From Phycicoccus sp. (GTDB taxonomy: Bacteria; Actinomycetota; Actinomycetes; Actinomycetales; Dermatophilaceae): a stretch of 45,213 nucleotides of DNA. The stretch lies in the NCBI GenBank assembly GCA_017993715.1, contig JAGOME010000036.1, positions 1 to 45,213 of the forward strand, read 5' to 3'. Positions 26,557 through 35,815 of this stretch are shown here, piece after piece (position 1 is the stretch's first letter; the number at the start of each line of letters is the position of its first letter). Below the pieces are notes generated by a model that was given only the letters and a program-made list of their open reading frames with translations, ran no database searches and had not been told where the DNA came from. The position numbers were made by a program, and so were the translations under genes.

Positions 26557-28211
26557 ACCGATTCCTCCTCGTCGTGTGAAACCCAGTCCACTCCGGATGG
26601 GGTGCCTCCCGCAAGGACCGCGAGCCCTCGGCGCGCCTCGCGCGAACGCAGCGACTGGCTGATGAAGAGGTCGCGAGCACGCTCGGCGTCAAGGTGGTCA
26701 ATGTGGGGAGAGACTGCGCCCGGGGTCGAGACCAGTCGTAGTGATGCCAGGTTCAGGCGGCGGTCGAGCGGACCGGCGTGCAAGGTCATCGACTGGATCC
26801 GGGCATGCGGCACGATGGTGACGGTGCGCCGGAGCCGACCGGCCCGCAGCAACAGCTCGTGGGGGGTCACCGCAAAGCCGGTGCGTCGGTAGCTCAAGGG
26901 GTCCAGCGGCCGCGCCCGAGGCGAGATGAGCTGCCACCCGTCGCCTGAGCCGTCGCCGAGGGCGGCCACCGACAGGACTCCCGGATCCAGGCGCGGGTCC
27001 AGGAGCGTCACGACCTCGAGCGCGTCGGCGAGGACGCCGACAGGCAGGACCGTGCTCTCCTGCGCGGAGGGATCGTCCCCGGATCGCGAGCCGGCGACAT
27101 TGAGCCGCACGCGCCACCACCCCAGGGGCCGCCACCAGAGCGGTTGGACCAGCTCGAGGGCCTGGACTCGGTGCAGCGGCACCGTCGTGGTCCGGTGATC
27201 GGTGAGCCCGTGGGTGATGCGCACCGCCGCCCCGACATCGTTCAGCGTGAAGTTGCCGTTGCGCAGCAACTCGTTGACACGCCCATAGCCCAGCGCGAAG
27301 ACCGCCGGAACCAGGCCCGGGAGGGCAGCCAGGGCCACCCCCACGATGAAGTTGACCGAGGTCACGAGCGAGATGAGCGCTCCGATGATGAGGATGACCA
27401 CCGGGATGACCACGGCGCTGTTGAGCATCGTCGCGGCGAGCAGCCGGCTGTTCGGGACGGCCAGCACCTGCCGGCCCTCCGCTCCCCCGTACCCGAGGAG
27501 CTCGCCGGGCAGCGTCCGAAGACCGGCCGCAGAATGCCGTCCGCCGTGGGCGAGGGCGGGGGTCTCGGCGGCCACACCTTCGCCAGCAAGCGCGGGCTGG
27601 CCGGGGACTGCCACCAGGGCAGCGGTGGCCTCGTCAGACTGGGCGGCCAGGGTCTGCAGGCGTCGGCGGAGCGCGTGTGCCTCGGGTAGGCGTAGGAAGG
27701 CAAGGGTGAGGTGCGCATCCCCTCCGCCCGCGGACTGCACGATGACCTTGGCGAGCCCGAAGAGTTGGGCGAGCAGGGGCCGGCTGACCTCGACCGCCTG
27801 GATCCGGTCGATGGGGACCTGACGATGCCCCCGGAACAGCCAGCCGGTCCGCAGCTCCACTTGGGTGGCGGTGATCCGGAAGCGGGTAAAGCGCCAGCTG
27901 AGTGCGGCCAACCCGATCGTGGCGCCGACGCCCAGCACGAGCAGACCCAGAGCAAGCAGGGGGTAGGTCATGGCCAGGTCGAGACCCTGCTCGGGTCCGG
28001 GACCATACATTCCTCCCCCGTGGCCGGACAGCGAGGGCAGCAGCTGGTCGACGACTTGGCTGGCGGCGAAGCCGAGGACGGCCACGAGCGCGAAGCCCCC
28101 CTTGAGCAGCGGGGACAACGGCGACAAGTGGCGCCATTGATCCACTGCCTCTGTCGCCACTGCTTCCGTCGCCGCCTCGGCTGGCGCCGACGCCTCGTGG
28201 GCCTCGCTCAC
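26553..28211 (-). CDS. Membrane protein with bacterial PH domains (YdbT-like)
   Basis: 552 aa. Several hydrophobic segments (FALVAVLGFAASQVVDQLL, MTYPLLALGLLVLGVGATIGLAAL and a long stretch VVIPVVILIIGALISL to ALPGLVPAVF) alternate with bPH2 (DUF304) units carrying RFRITATQVELRTGWLFRGHRQVPIDRIQAVEVSRPLLAQLFGLAKV and later VPLHRVQALELVQPLWWRPLGWWRVRLNVAG and IVPHARIQSMTLHAGPLDRRLNLASLRL. Role unknown; B. subtilis YdbST is linked to resistance to an antimicrobial. GTG 28211 overlaps the small PH gene as GTGA. Confidence 0.9.
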   Translation of the reverse strand: MSEAHEASAPAEAATEAVATEAVDQWRHLSPLSPLLKGGFALVAVLGFAASQVVDQLLPSLSGHGGGMYGPGPEQGLDLAMTYPLLALGLLVLGVGATIGLAALSWRFTRFRITATQVELRTGWLFRGHRQVPIDRIQAVEVSRPLLAQLFGLAKVIVQSAGGGDAHLTLAFLRLPEAHALRRRLQTLAAQSDEATAALVAVPGQPALAGEGVAAETPALAHGGRHSAAGLRTLPGELLGYGGAEGRQVLAVPNSRLLAATMLNSAVVIPVVILIIGALISLVTSVNFIVGVALAALPGLVPAVFALGYGRVNELLRNGNFTLNDVGAAVRITHGLTDHRTTTVPLHRVQALELVQPLWWRPLGWWRVRLNVAGSRSGDDPSAQESTVLPVGVLADALEVVTLLDPRLDPGVLSVAALGDGSGDGWQLISPRARPLDPLSYRRTGFAVTPHELLLRAGRLRRTVTIVPHARIQSMTLHAGPLDRRLNLASLRLVSTPGAVSPHIDHLDAERARDLFISQSLRSREARRGLAVLAGGTPSGVDWVSHDEEESV

Positions 28212-28756
28212 AGCCCGGCCCGCAGGCTTTCCCCTCGGTTGGCCAGGCGCTCGCGCAACTCCTCGGCTTCCGCGGTCGTCAGGCCCGGGAGGGATCCACT
28301 GGATTCCGGTGAACCGGTATGGAGCTCGACCGTGGCGAGGCCGAACGCCCGCATGAGCGGTCCGGACTGCACGTCCACGAACTGCATCCGCCCGTAGGGG
28401 ACGGCTACCAGGGACCGGAACCATCTCCCCTTACGGATGATGAGCTCCTCGCTCAGCTCGATCCACGTGATCGCCGAGACCTGGCGTGCGATGAGCCAGG
28501 CCGCCCAGAGCGCGCCCAGGATGACAGCCGCCACCGCGATCCACAGCCACGGGGTGAGCAGGATCGCCGCCACCGTGAGGGCGATCACCACCACCCCGAC
28601 AATCGCGGCCAGGGTGATCCACCTCACGGATCGCAGCGAGGACGACACAGTGCGCCACGGCAGGTCGCCGCCCCGCAACGTCACCGCCGCGAGCCTCGAG
28701 TCCAGCGCAAGCGGGGAGGTCACGGGTTCGGGTGCCGCCATCGCGGGGTCACTCAT
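28208..28756 (-). CDS. Membrane protein with one bacterial PH domain (YdbS-like)
   Basis: 182 aa: two adjacent hydrophobic helices (residues ~45-90, ITLAAIVGVVVIALTVAAILL and WIAVAAVILGALWAAWL) followed by a bPH2 domain with ELSEELIIRKGRWFRSLVAVPYGRMQFVDVQSGPLMRAFGLATVELHT. The small/large pair matches the YdbS-YdbT arrangement in Firmicutes and actinobacteria. Start ATG 28756; GAGGA is only 3 nt upstream, while CAGACT 7 nt upstream resembles a leaderless -10, so the mode of initiation is unclear. Divergent from tpx. Confidence 0.9.
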   Translation of the reverse strand: MSDPAMAAPEPVTSPLALDSRLAAVTLRGGDLPWRTVSSSLRSVRWITLAAIVGVVVIALTVAAILLTPWLWIAVAAVILGALWAAWLIARQVSAITWIELSEELIIRKGRWFRSLVAVPYGRMQFVDVQSGPLMRAFGLATVELHTGSPESSGSLPGLTTAEAEELRERLANRGESLRAGL

Positions 28757-28847
28757 GGTCCTCAGTCTGCCTCAGCCGCGGCCTCGACGGGCGACCTGGG
28801 TGATCGTCCACAGCCCCGATCGGGAGGCGGGTGTGTTTGGATGCCCT

Positions 28848-29342
28848 ATGGCCACTACCACCCTTGGTGACAACACCGTTCACACCGTCGGCGACCTACC
28901 CCCGGTTGGCTCTGCCGCCCCCGATTTCGTCCTCACCGGACCAGACCTGGCCGATGTCCCCTCGGACTTCAACGGGCACCGCACGGTCCTGAATATCTTC
29001 CCCAGCATCGACACGGGCGTCTGCGCGATGAGCGTGCGCCGGTTCAACGAGCTCGCGGCCGCCCTGGACAACACCCGGGTGGTCTGTGTCTCGCAGGATC
29101 TGCCGTTCGCCCTCGGCCGCTTTTGCGGCGCCGAGGGGATCGACCAGGTCGTCACGGCATCGGCATTCCGGTCGGACTTCGGCCAGCGCTACGGGCTCAC
29201 GATGACCGACCATGCGCTGCGAGGTCTGCTGGCCCGCGCCGTCGTGGTCGTCGACTCCGACGGCACGGTCATCTATGAGGAGCTGGTGCCGGCGATCGGC
29301 CAGGAGCCGGACTACGACGCCGCCATCGCTTCCCTGGGCTGA
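28848..29342 (+). CDS. tpx: Thiol peroxidase Tpx
   Basis: 164 aa atypical 2-Cys peroxiredoxin. The peroxidatic cysteine is residue ~59 in PSIDTGVCAMSVRRFN and the resolving cysteine residue ~93 in GRFCGAEG; GSAAPDFVLTGPDL opens the fold and DYDAAIASLG closes it. Detoxifies hydrogen and organic peroxides, using thioredoxin. The ATG is at 28848; no good ribosome site precedes it (a GGAGG is ~20 nt away), so translation may be leaderless or weak. Third redox gene in ~4 kb, with ahpE and fdhD nearby. Confidence 0.95.
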   Translation: MATTTLGDNTVHTVGDLPPVGSAAPDFVLTGPDLADVPSDFNGHRTVLNIFPSIDTGVCAMSVRRFNELAAALDNTRVVCVSQDLPFALGRFCGAEGIDQVVTASAFRSDFGQRYGLTMTDHALRGLLARAVVVVDSDGTVIYEELVPAIGQEPDYDAAIASLG

Positions 29343-29368
29343 GCCCCACTGAAGCAACTGACCGTCTC

Positions 29369-30202
29369 ATGGGCAGAGTGACCACGCGGGTCCCGCGCAC
29401 ACGTGTCGACGTGGCCGCCGGGACCCGCGTGGCCCGTCCGGACACGGTCGCCGTTGAGGAGCCGCTGGAGATGCGGGTCGCTGGATCCGTGGTCGCGACG
29501 ACCATGCGCACCCCCGGAGACGACTTCGACCTGACCATCGGCCACCTGCTGACCGAAGGCCTGCTGCGTGCGGGCAGCGACGTCGGCGTCCTGATGCACT
29601 GCACGGACGTCGGTCCCGACGGGGCACCCACGTTCAACGTCGTTGAGGTCGGCCTGTCGCCCGGAGTCGCGTTGGCCGCTCCCCCGCGGCCCCGCACCGA
29701 AACGATGACCAGCGCGTGTGGCGTGTGCGGGTCGGCCTCCATCGACGCCATCCGCACCCACAGCCGGTATGCCGCCCGCCCCGGGCTCCCGCGCCTGGAC
29801 CCCGAGGTGGTCGCGGCCCTGCCCGATACCTTGCGCCTGAGCCAGGCCACCTTCGAGCGCACCGGCGGACTGCACGCGGCCGGGCTGTTCACGGCCGACG
29901 GCAGCCCGCTCGTGGTCCGCGAGGACGTCGGCCGGCACAATGCCGTCGACAAAGCCGTCGGAGCCGTGGCTCGCACGCGGTCGCTGCCGTTCGACGACCT
30001 CATCCTCGTCGTCAGCGCCCGAGCCAGCTTCGAAATCGTGCAGAAAGCCACCATGGCGGGCGTGCCCGTCGTCGTCGCCGTCGGCGCCCCGTCCTCACTG
30101 GCCGTGGAGCTGGCCCGTGACGCCGGCCTAACCCTGATCGCTTTCGCCCGCGGCTCGACGTTCTCGATCTACGCGGACTCCGGACGCCTGCTCGTGCCCT
30201 GA
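29369..30202 (+). CDS. fdhD: Formate dehydrogenase accessory sulfurtransferase FdhD
   Basis: 277 aa. Carries sulfur from IscS to the molybdenum cofactor of formate dehydrogenase. The active CxxC is C117-G-V-C120 in SACGVCGSAS; other marks are EEPLEMRV, RTPGDDFDLTIGHLLTEGLL, GGLHAAGLF, VVREDVGRHNAVDKAVG and FEIVQKATMAGVPVVVAVGAPSSLAVELA. It lies 26 bp after tpx on the same strand. No formate dehydrogenase is in the window. The ATG at 29369 has no obvious ribosome site; it could be read through coupling with tpx. Confidence 0.95.
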   Translation: MGRVTTRVPRTRVDVAAGTRVARPDTVAVEEPLEMRVAGSVVATTMRTPGDDFDLTIGHLLTEGLLRAGSDVGVLMHCTDVGPDGAPTFNVVEVGLSPGVALAAPPRPRTETMTSACGVCGSASIDAIRTHSRYAARPGLPRLDPEVVAALPDTLRLSQATFERTGGLHAAGLFTADGSPLVVREDVGRHNAVDKAVGAVARTRSLPFDDLILVVSARASFEIVQKATMAGVPVVVAVGAPSSLAVELARDAGLTLIAFARGSTFSIYADSGRLLVP

Positions 30203-30339
30203 CCTCGGTGCGCCGGGGCGGGAGCACCCGGCATACGGACAAGTAGGACGCAACGTGACGTGGCACACGGCGAGGGTGACAGGATGGGCGGAAGGCGCCG
30301 ACAGGGCGCCGTTACTCGCGCGCAGAGAGGACCCTCCTC

Positions 30340-33123
30340 GTGGTCGACCGAAACGACGCCAGTCCGATCCTCAACGGCATTCCCACCAATCTCCCTGATA
30401 TCGACCCGGCGGAGACCGGTGAGTGGATCGAGAGCCTCGACGCGGTCATCGACGGACCGGGGCGCGCGCGGGCGCGCTATCTCATGCTCCGCCTCCTCGA
30501 GCGGGCCCGCGAGATGCAGGTCGGCGTCCCGTCCCTGACGACGACCGACTACGTCAACACCATCACGCCCGAGCACGAGCCGTGGTTCCCCGGTGACGAG
30601 GAGGTCGAGCGGCGGTTCCGCGCCTACCTGCGCTGGAATGCCGCGATGGTCGTCCAGCGCGCCCAGCGCCCGGGCATCGGGGTCGGTGGTCACATCTCCA
30701 CCTACGCCTCGGCGGCCACGCTCTACGAAGTCGGCTTCAACCACTTCTTCCGCGGCAAGGACCACCCCGGCGGCGGCGACCAGGTCTTCTTCCAAGGGCA
30801 CGCCTCCCCGGGCATGTATGCCCGCGCCTTCCTCGAGGGCCGGCTGGACACGGCGCGGATGGATGGCTTCCGACAGGAGAAGTCGCACATCGTCGACGGC
30901 CGCACCTACGGCCTGCCGTCCTACCCCCACCCGCGCCTCATGCCGGACTTCTGGGAATTCCCCACGGTCTCCATGGGCCTGGGCCCGATGAACGCGATCT
31001 ACCAGGCGCAGTTCAACAAGTACCTCCACGGGCGTGGCCTCAAGGACACCTCCGAGCAGCGCGTGTGGGCCTTCCTCGGCGACGGCGAGATGGACGAGGT
31101 CGAGTCGCGCGGCGCGCTGCAGTGGGCGGCCAACGAGGAGCTGGACAACCTCACCTTCGTCGTCAACTGCAACCTGCAGCGCCTCGACGGACCGGTGCGC
31201 GGCAACGGCAAGATCATCCAGGAGCTCGAGGCGTTCTTCCGAGGCGCCGGCTGGAATGTCATCAAGGTCGTCTGGGGCCGAGGCTGGGACCCCCTGCTCG
31301 CCGCCGACGGCGACGGCGCCCTGATCCACCTGATGAACGCCACCTCCGACGGCGACTATCAGACCTTCCGTGCCAACGACGGCAAGTATGTGCGTGACCA
31401 CTTCTTCGGCCGCGACCCGCGCACCCGCAAGATGGTCGCCAACTGGTCCGATGACGAGATCTGGTGGAAGCTCAAGCGCGGCGGCAACGACTACCGCAAG
31501 GTTTACGCCGCGTACCGCGCGGCTGTGGCGCACACCGGACAGCCGACCGTCATCCTCGCCAAGACGATCAAGGGCTACGGCCTCGGGCCGAGTTTCGCCG
31601 GCCGCAACGCGACTCACCAGATGAAGAAGCTCACGGTCGGCGATCTCAAGCTCTTCCGGGATTCGCTCAAGCTGCCGATCCCTGACTCGGCCTTCGAGAA
31701 CGACCCGTACAGCGCGCCCTACTTCCACCCCGGCATGGACGACGAAGTGATCGAGTACGCGCTGGAGCGCCGCGGCAAGCTCGGCGGCTACCTGCCCGAG
31801 CGCCGGCACAAGCACGTGCCGATCCACCTGCCCGATGAGTCCGCCTACGCGCAGGTCAAGAAGGGCTCGGGCAAGCAGAACGTCGCGACGACCATGGCGT
31901 TCGTCCGGGTCCTCAAGGACCTGATGCGCGACAAGGACTTCGGCAAGCGGATCGTGCCGATCATCCCTGACGAGGCGCGCACCTTCGGGATGGACTCGTT
32001 CTTCTCGACGATCAAGATCTGGAACCCACACGGCCAGAACTACACGCCCGTCGATGCCGAGCTCATGCTCGCCTACCGCGAGGCCACCGACGGCCAGATC
32101 CTGCACCTGGGGATCAACGAAGCCGGGTCGCTGTCGTCGTTCACGGCGGTCGGCACGTCCTATGCCACGCACGGGCTGCCGATGATCCCGATCTACATCT
32201 TCTACTCGATGTTCGGGTTCCAGCGCACTGCTGACTCGATCTGGGCTGCGGCCGACCAGATGACCCGCGGCTTCCTCATCGGCGCGACCGCGGGCCGCAC
32301 GACCCTGACCGGTGAGGGTCTGCAGCATGCCGATGGCCAGTCACCGCTCCTGGCGGCGACCAACCCCGCGGTGCGGCACTACGACCCGGCCTTTGGCTAC
32401 GAGATCGCCCACATCATGCAGGACGGCCTGCACCGAATGTTCGGCACCGATGACACGCTCACCGACGACGAGCGCAACGTCATTTACTACCTCACCGTCT
32501 ACAACGAGCCGATCGCTCAGCCGGCCGAGCCAGCCGACGTCGATCGCGAGGGCATCCTGCGGGGGCTTTACCGCTACGCCACCGCGTCCACGCAGGGCCT
32601 GGCCGCCGACGCCCCGAGGGCCCAGCTCCTTGGCTCCGGGGTCGGAATGCCGTGGGTCCTCGAGGCCCAGGAGCTGTTGCGCGCCGATTGGGGCGTGGCC
32701 GCAGACGTGTGGTCCGTGACGTCCTGGAACGAGCTGCGGCGCGACGGCTTGGCCAGCGACGAGGCGGCATTCCTCAATCCGGGCACGCCTCCCCCGGTGC
32801 CGTGGGTGACCCAGCAGCTCCGGGGTGCCCCTGGCCCCGTCGTCGCCGTCTCGGACTACATGCGCGCGGTCCAGGACCAGATCCGCGAGTGGGTTCCCGG
32901 CGCCTACGGATCGCTCGGGGCGGATGGCTTCGGCTTCTCCGATACCCGCCCAGCGGCGCGGCGGTTCTTCAAGATCGACGGCCCGTCCGTCGTGGTCAAG
33001 ACCCTGCAGATGCTGGCGGCCGACGGCCAGGTCGACCCGGCGGTTGTCGGGCAGGCCATCGAGAAGTACCGCCTTCTCGATGTCACCGCTGGCGCCTCGG
33101 GCAACGAGGGCGGCGACTCCTGA
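30340..33123 (+). CDS. aceE: Pyruvate dehydrogenase E1 component, homodimeric type AceE
   Basis: 927 aa thiamine-diphosphate enzyme that decarboxylates pyruvate and loads acetyl onto the E2 lipoyl domain. The full single-chain E1 is present: [40 protein letters not shown], the ThDP motif [14 protein letters not shown] through [27 protein letters not shown], and C-terminal [14 protein letters not shown]. The GTG start at 30340 has AGAGAGG ~10 nt upstream. A separate E2/E3 gene is not adjacent, as usual in actinobacteria. Followed by a strong terminator. A 137-bp upstream gap holds a GGCGCC...GGCGCC inverted repeat (30294-30309). Confidence 0.97.
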   Translation: MVDRNDASPILNGIPTNLPDIDPAETGEWIESLDAVIDGPGRARARYLMLRLLERAREMQVGVPSLTTTDYVNTITPEHEPWFPGDEEVERRFRAYLRWNAAMVVQRAQRPGIGVGGHISTYASAATLYEVGFNHFFRGKDHPGGGDQVFFQGHASPGMYARAFLEGRLDTARMDGFRQEKSHIVDGRTYGLPSYPHPRLMPDFWEFPTVSMGLGPMNAIYQAQFNKYLHGRGLKDTSEQRVWAFLGDGEMDEVESRGALQWAANEELDNLTFVVNCNLQRLDGPVRGNGKIIQELEAFFRGAGWNVIKVVWGRGWDPLLAADGDGALIHLMNATSDGDYQTFRANDGKYVRDHFFGRDPRTRKMVANWSDDEIWWKLKRGGNDYRKVYAAYRAAVAHTGQPTVILAKTIKGYGLGPSFAGRNATHQMKKLTVGDLKLFRDSLKLPIPDSAFENDPYSAPYFHPGMDDEVIEYALERRGKLGGYLPERRHKHVPIHLPDESAYAQVKKGSGKQNVATTMAFVRVLKDLMRDKDFGKRIVPIIPDEARTFGMDSFFSTIKIWNPHGQNYTPVDAELMLAYREATDGQILHLGINEAGSLSSFTAVGTSYATHGLPMIPIYIFYSMFGFQRTADSIWAAADQMTRGFLIGATAGRTTLTGEGLQHADGQSPLLAATNPAVRHYDPAFGYEIAHIMQDGLHRMFGTDDTLTDDERNVIYYLTVYNEPIAQPAEPADVDREGILRGLYRYATASTQGLAADAPRAQLLGSGVGMPWVLEAQELLRADWGVAADVWSVTSWNELRRDGLASDEAAFLNPGTPPPVPWVTQQLRGAPGPVVAVSDYMRAVQDQIREWVPGAYGSLGADGFGFSDTRPAARRFFKIDGPSVVVKTLQMLAADGQVDPAVVGQAIEKYRLLDVTAGASGNEGGDS

Positions 33124-33150
33124 CAAAGATCCGCTCCGCGACAGACCACG

Positions 33151-33195
33151 CGCCCGCCGGCCACCCCTGTGAGGGGTGGCCGGCGGGCGTTTGTG
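33151..33195 (+). terminator. Strong intrinsic terminator of aceE
   Basis: An 18-bp perfect stem (33151-33168 with 33172-33189), loop GTG, is followed by a T-rich tail TTTGTGT. It begins 28 nt after the aceE stop. Confidence 0.92.
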
Positions 33196-33231
33196 TCACC
33201 TGCCGGGCGGCCGGCGGCCGATAGGCATCCC

Positions 33232-33293
33232 GTCGAGATGACGTCACACGCGGGCAACTCTCGAATGCCACCCGCGTGTCGGGTCATCTCGAC
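33232..33293. repeat. 62-nt hairpin with two stacked stems
   Basis: GTCGAGATGAC (33232-33242) pairs with GTCATCTCGAC (33283-33293); after a 3x3 internal loop ACACGCGGG (33246-33254) pairs with CCCGCGTGT (33271-33279). The apical loop is 16 nt. All 20 paired positions match. It lies just past the aceE terminator and far upstream of the next start, so it is redundant as a terminator; it could be a dispersed palindromic element. Confidence 0.75.
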
Positions 33294-33344
33294 CGGCGCC
33301 TTGGGAGCGGAGACGAGGGAGCACCCTCTCATCCTGAGCCCTAG

Positions 33345-33358
33345 TCATCCGATGATTC
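33345..33358. promoter_or_regulatory. Upstream operator copy for the sugar-acid operon
   Basis: TCATCCGATGATTC, whose core TCATC-C-GATGA is a perfect palindrome centred on 33350. Its 14 bases are identical to the copy at 33428. A FadR-type repressor gene follows in the same operon. Confidence 0.65.
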
Positions 33359-33421
33359 TGAGAATTTCGTGAGGCGAAAGCCGTAATGTTCTTAGGTACG
33401 CAACAAAATGGTCACAACCTC

Positions 33422-33441
33422 TAGCATTCATCCGATGATTC
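33422..33441 (+). promoter_or_regulatory. Promoter -10 candidate and downstream operator of the sugar-acid operon
   Basis: TAGCAT (33422-33427) fits TANNNT and is followed at once by the second TCATCCGATGATTC (33428-33441, centred on 33433). The operator would cover the start of transcription. Centre-to-centre distance to the first copy is 83 bp. Confidence 0.6.
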
Positions 33442-33501
33442 CTCCACCATGGTCCTGCGACCGTCCCGCCCCCGCAGGTCGCTCCCAGTGAAAGGAACAC
33501 C

Positions 33502-34875
33502 ATGCAGGCACGACTCCCCTGGCGTGGTGCCCTCGCCGCCTCCGCGGTCGTAGGCACCCTCGTCCTCTCCGCATGTGGCAACTCCGGAGGTGTCGGCGGC
33601 GCGACGTCCGCCGCCCAGGACAGCGCCTCGGCCGGAGCCCCGGTGACGCTCGTCTTCGAAACCTGGTTCCCGGACCAAGCCACGCTCCAACCCGCCATCG
33701 ACGCCTTCCAGAAGGCCAACCCCAACATCACCGTCGATCTGCGCATCTTGAAGTCACAGGACTTCCAGAAGCAGCTGCCCCTCCAGCTCCAGGGCGGCGA
33801 AGAACTCGACGTCGTGGGCTTCCAGGTCTCGGCGATGACCAAGAACGTCAAGGACCAACTGCGTGAGGTCGACTCGTACGCCGACCAGCTCGATGGCGAC
33901 TGGGAGGCCTCGGTCAACCCGGCCTTCGTCGACCAGACCAAGCTCATGGCCGGCGACGGCAAGTTGTATGGCCTCCCCCTCGGAGCGGTCTCCAGCCCGT
34001 GGCTCTACTACAACAACGAGATCCTGACCAAGGCCGGCATCGATACCCCGCCGGCCACCATCGCCGACCTGGCCGCCGCGGTGGCCAAGATCAAGGCGAG
34101 CCAGCCCGAGGTGACCAGTCCGGTCGTCATGACCGGCGATGGCTGGTGGCAGGAGGAGATGTTCTTCGGTTTTGCCGAACAGAAGAGCCCCGGCCTGTCC
34201 CAGGCCATCATCAACGGCGACGCGTCCTGGAACTCTCCTGAGGTCGTTGAGGGCCTCAAGGCCTTCAAGGAGCTCGTCGACTCCGGCGCGGTCGACACGT
34301 CCGTCTACAGCCTCAGCTACGACGACGCGAACTCCTTGTTCAACACCGGCAAGGCCGCGTTCTACTTCAACGGCTCCTGGGCCGGGTCCGTCATGACCAC
34401 CTCCTTCCAGGAGGCCAACCAGACCTCCGCGAAGGACTATGGTGCCGTCCCCGCACCGATCTCGTCCCAGGGTGGGTCGCCGTCAGTCCGCAGCTTGGCC
34501 GAGGGTGGCTTGGGCATCCCCAAGTCTTCCAAGCACGTGGCCGAGGCAGCCAAGTTCATCTCCTACCTGACCTACGGCGACGGCGTGGACCTGTGGAACA
34601 GCACCTTGCAGTACAACCCCGACAGCAAGGTCGGCTGGGCGCCCTCCTCGGATGTCCTGGCGACCCCGGCCGCCCAGGACGGCTTCGCGACCATGTCGGA
34701 GATCTCTGCCAAGGCATCCTCGATCCGCGACGACCAGCAGGACTTCCTGGCCAACGTCTCGGGGCCGACCTTCCTGAAGGTGTTGCGCGGAGAGCAGACG
34801 CCCGAGGACGCAGCGGCGTACCTCCAACAGGAGTGGACCTCGGGCCGCTACCCCCACAACACGCTGTCGAAGTGA
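33502..34875 (+). CDS. ABC transporter substrate-binding lipoprotein (sugar family 1)
   Basis: 457 aa. Lipobox LVLSACG near residue 25 marks a membrane-anchored extracellular binding protein. VTLVFETWFPDQATLQPAIDAFQKANPNITVDLR, GKLYGLPLGAVSSPWLYYNNEILTKAGI, the ligand-contact Trp segment DGWWQEEMFFG, FNTGKAAFYFNGSWAG and GGLGIPKSSKHVAEAAKFISYL are typical of the MalE-like CUT1 group. Specificity is not readable; context suggests a sugar acid or oligosaccharide that yields it. Ribosome site AAAGGAA 6 nt before ATG. First gene of the operon. Confidence 0.93.
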   Translation: MQARLPWRGALAASAVVGTLVLSACGNSGGVGGATSAAQDSASAGAPVTLVFETWFPDQATLQPAIDAFQKANPNITVDLRILKSQDFQKQLPLQLQGGEELDVVGFQVSAMTKNVKDQLREVDSYADQLDGDWEASVNPAFVDQTKLMAGDGKLYGLPLGAVSSPWLYYNNEILTKAGIDTPPATIADLAAAVAKIKASQPEVTSPVVMTGDGWWQEEMFFGFAEQKSPGLSQAIINGDASWNSPEVVEGLKAFKELVDSGAVDTSVYSLSYDDANSLFNTGKAAFYFNGSWAGSVMTTSFQEANQTSAKDYGAVPAPISSQGGSPSVRSLAEGGLGIPKSSKHVAEAAKFISYLTYGDGVDLWNSTLQYNPDSKVGWAPSSDVLATPAAQDGFATMSEISAKASSIRDDQQDFLANVSGPTFLKVLRGEQTPEDAAAYLQQEWTSGRYPHNTLSK

Positions 34876-34882
34876 CCCTGCC

Positions 34883-35815
34883 TTGAGTCAGCACCCCCAG
34901 CCCGTGGCGGCCGCCCTTGCGCGGCCGCCACAGGCCCGGCGCGCACGGCACGGCCAGGGCAAGATCGCCCTGCTGTTCCTGGTGCCGCTGTTGCTGTTCT
35001 ACGGCACCTACTTCGGCTACGGGTTCCTGTTCCTCTTCGGGGTCTCGCGCCAGCAGGTGTCGCTGTCCTTCGTCGACGCGATTGATGTGGGCTGGACCAA
35101 CTACCGCCTCACGCTGACCGATCCGCTGTTCCTGCGCGCCTTGCTCAACACCTTCGCGTTTGCCGGGTTCTCAATCCTGGCCTCCCTGTCGGTCGGCTTC
35201 TTCATCGCGATGCTGCTTGCCGTGGGCGTCCGCCTCAAACGGACGCTCTATGTCGTCTTCCTCCTCCCGTCCCTGCTCCCGCTGGCGCTCTTCGCCACCG
35301 TCTTCGGCAAGATGCTCGGGACGCAGTACGGGGCCTTCAACGAGGTGCTCTCGGCGATCGGTCTGGAGTCTTTGCGTCAGGACTGGCTGGGCCACGCTCC
35401 GACGGCCTATGCGGCCGTCTGTGTCCTGCTCGTCTACCTCGTCGGCCTGCCGATCATGTACTACCACGCCGACGTCGAGGCCATTGATCTCTCGATCGTC
35501 GAATCGGCGGTCCTGGATGGCGCGGGACCGTGGCGGATCTTTCGCACGATGCTCTTCCCCCTGCTGCGTTCAACCCATCGCACCGTGATCCTCGCCGTGC
35601 TCCTCTCCAGTTTCCGGGCCTTCGACGTCGTCTGGTTCTCCACGAACGGCGGGCCGTCCGGTGCCACCGCCATCACGGGGACATACCTCTATGGCAAGAC
35701 CGTGGCCTCAGGGCCAGTCGTCGGCTACTCCGCCGCGGTCGCCGTCATCACCTTGATCATCGCTCTGGTCATTTCCGTGGCCCAGATCGTCCTTCAGCGC
35801 AGGAGTGACCGGTGA
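34883..35815 (+). CDS. ABC transporter permease, MalF-like
   Basis: 310 aa with six membrane helices (KIALLFLVPLLLFYGTYFGYGFLFLFG, ILASLSVGFFIAMLLAVG, LYVVFLLPSLLPLALFATVF and others). The cytoplasmic EAA loop that docks the ATPase is EAIDLSIVESAVLDGAGPWRIFRTMLFPLL (~residues 195-225). The start is taken as TTG at 34883, 7 nt after the upstream stop; a GTG at 34904 is the alternative. No Shine-Dalgarno sequence is obvious, so it probably relies on coupling. Confidence 0.92.
   Translation: MSQHPQPVAAALARPPQARRARHGQGKIALLFLVPLLLFYGTYFGYGFLFLFGVSRQQVSLSFVDAIDVGWTNYRLTLTDPLFLRALLNTFAFAGFSILASLSVGFFIAMLLAVGVRLKRTLYVVFLLPSLLPLALFATVFGKMLGTQYGAFNEVLSAIGLESLRQDWLGHAPTAYAAVCVLLVYLVGLPIMYYHADVEAIDLSIVESAVLDGAGPWRIFRTMLFPLLRSTHRTVILAVLLSSFRAFDVVWFSTNGGPSGATAITGTYLYGKTVASGPVVGYSAAVAVITLIIALVISVAQIVLQRRSDR

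Larger units (their letters stand above)
33124..33501. other. Non-coding stretch between aceE and the sugar-acid importer
   Basis: No gene is visible in these 378 bases. In order they hold the aceE terminator, a second long hairpin (33232-33293), two identical palindromes (33345-33358 and 33428-33441), a TAGCAT -10 candidate (33422) and the ribosome site of the binding-protein gene. The segment 33360-33420 is visibly richer in A/T than its surroundings, as expected of a promoter. Confidence 0.7.

Noticed and set aside
30294-30309. GGCGCC inverted repeat in the aceE leader as a riboswitch or attenuator
   Set aside because: Two short self-complementary hexamers are expected by chance at this GC content; no larger structure was recognised.
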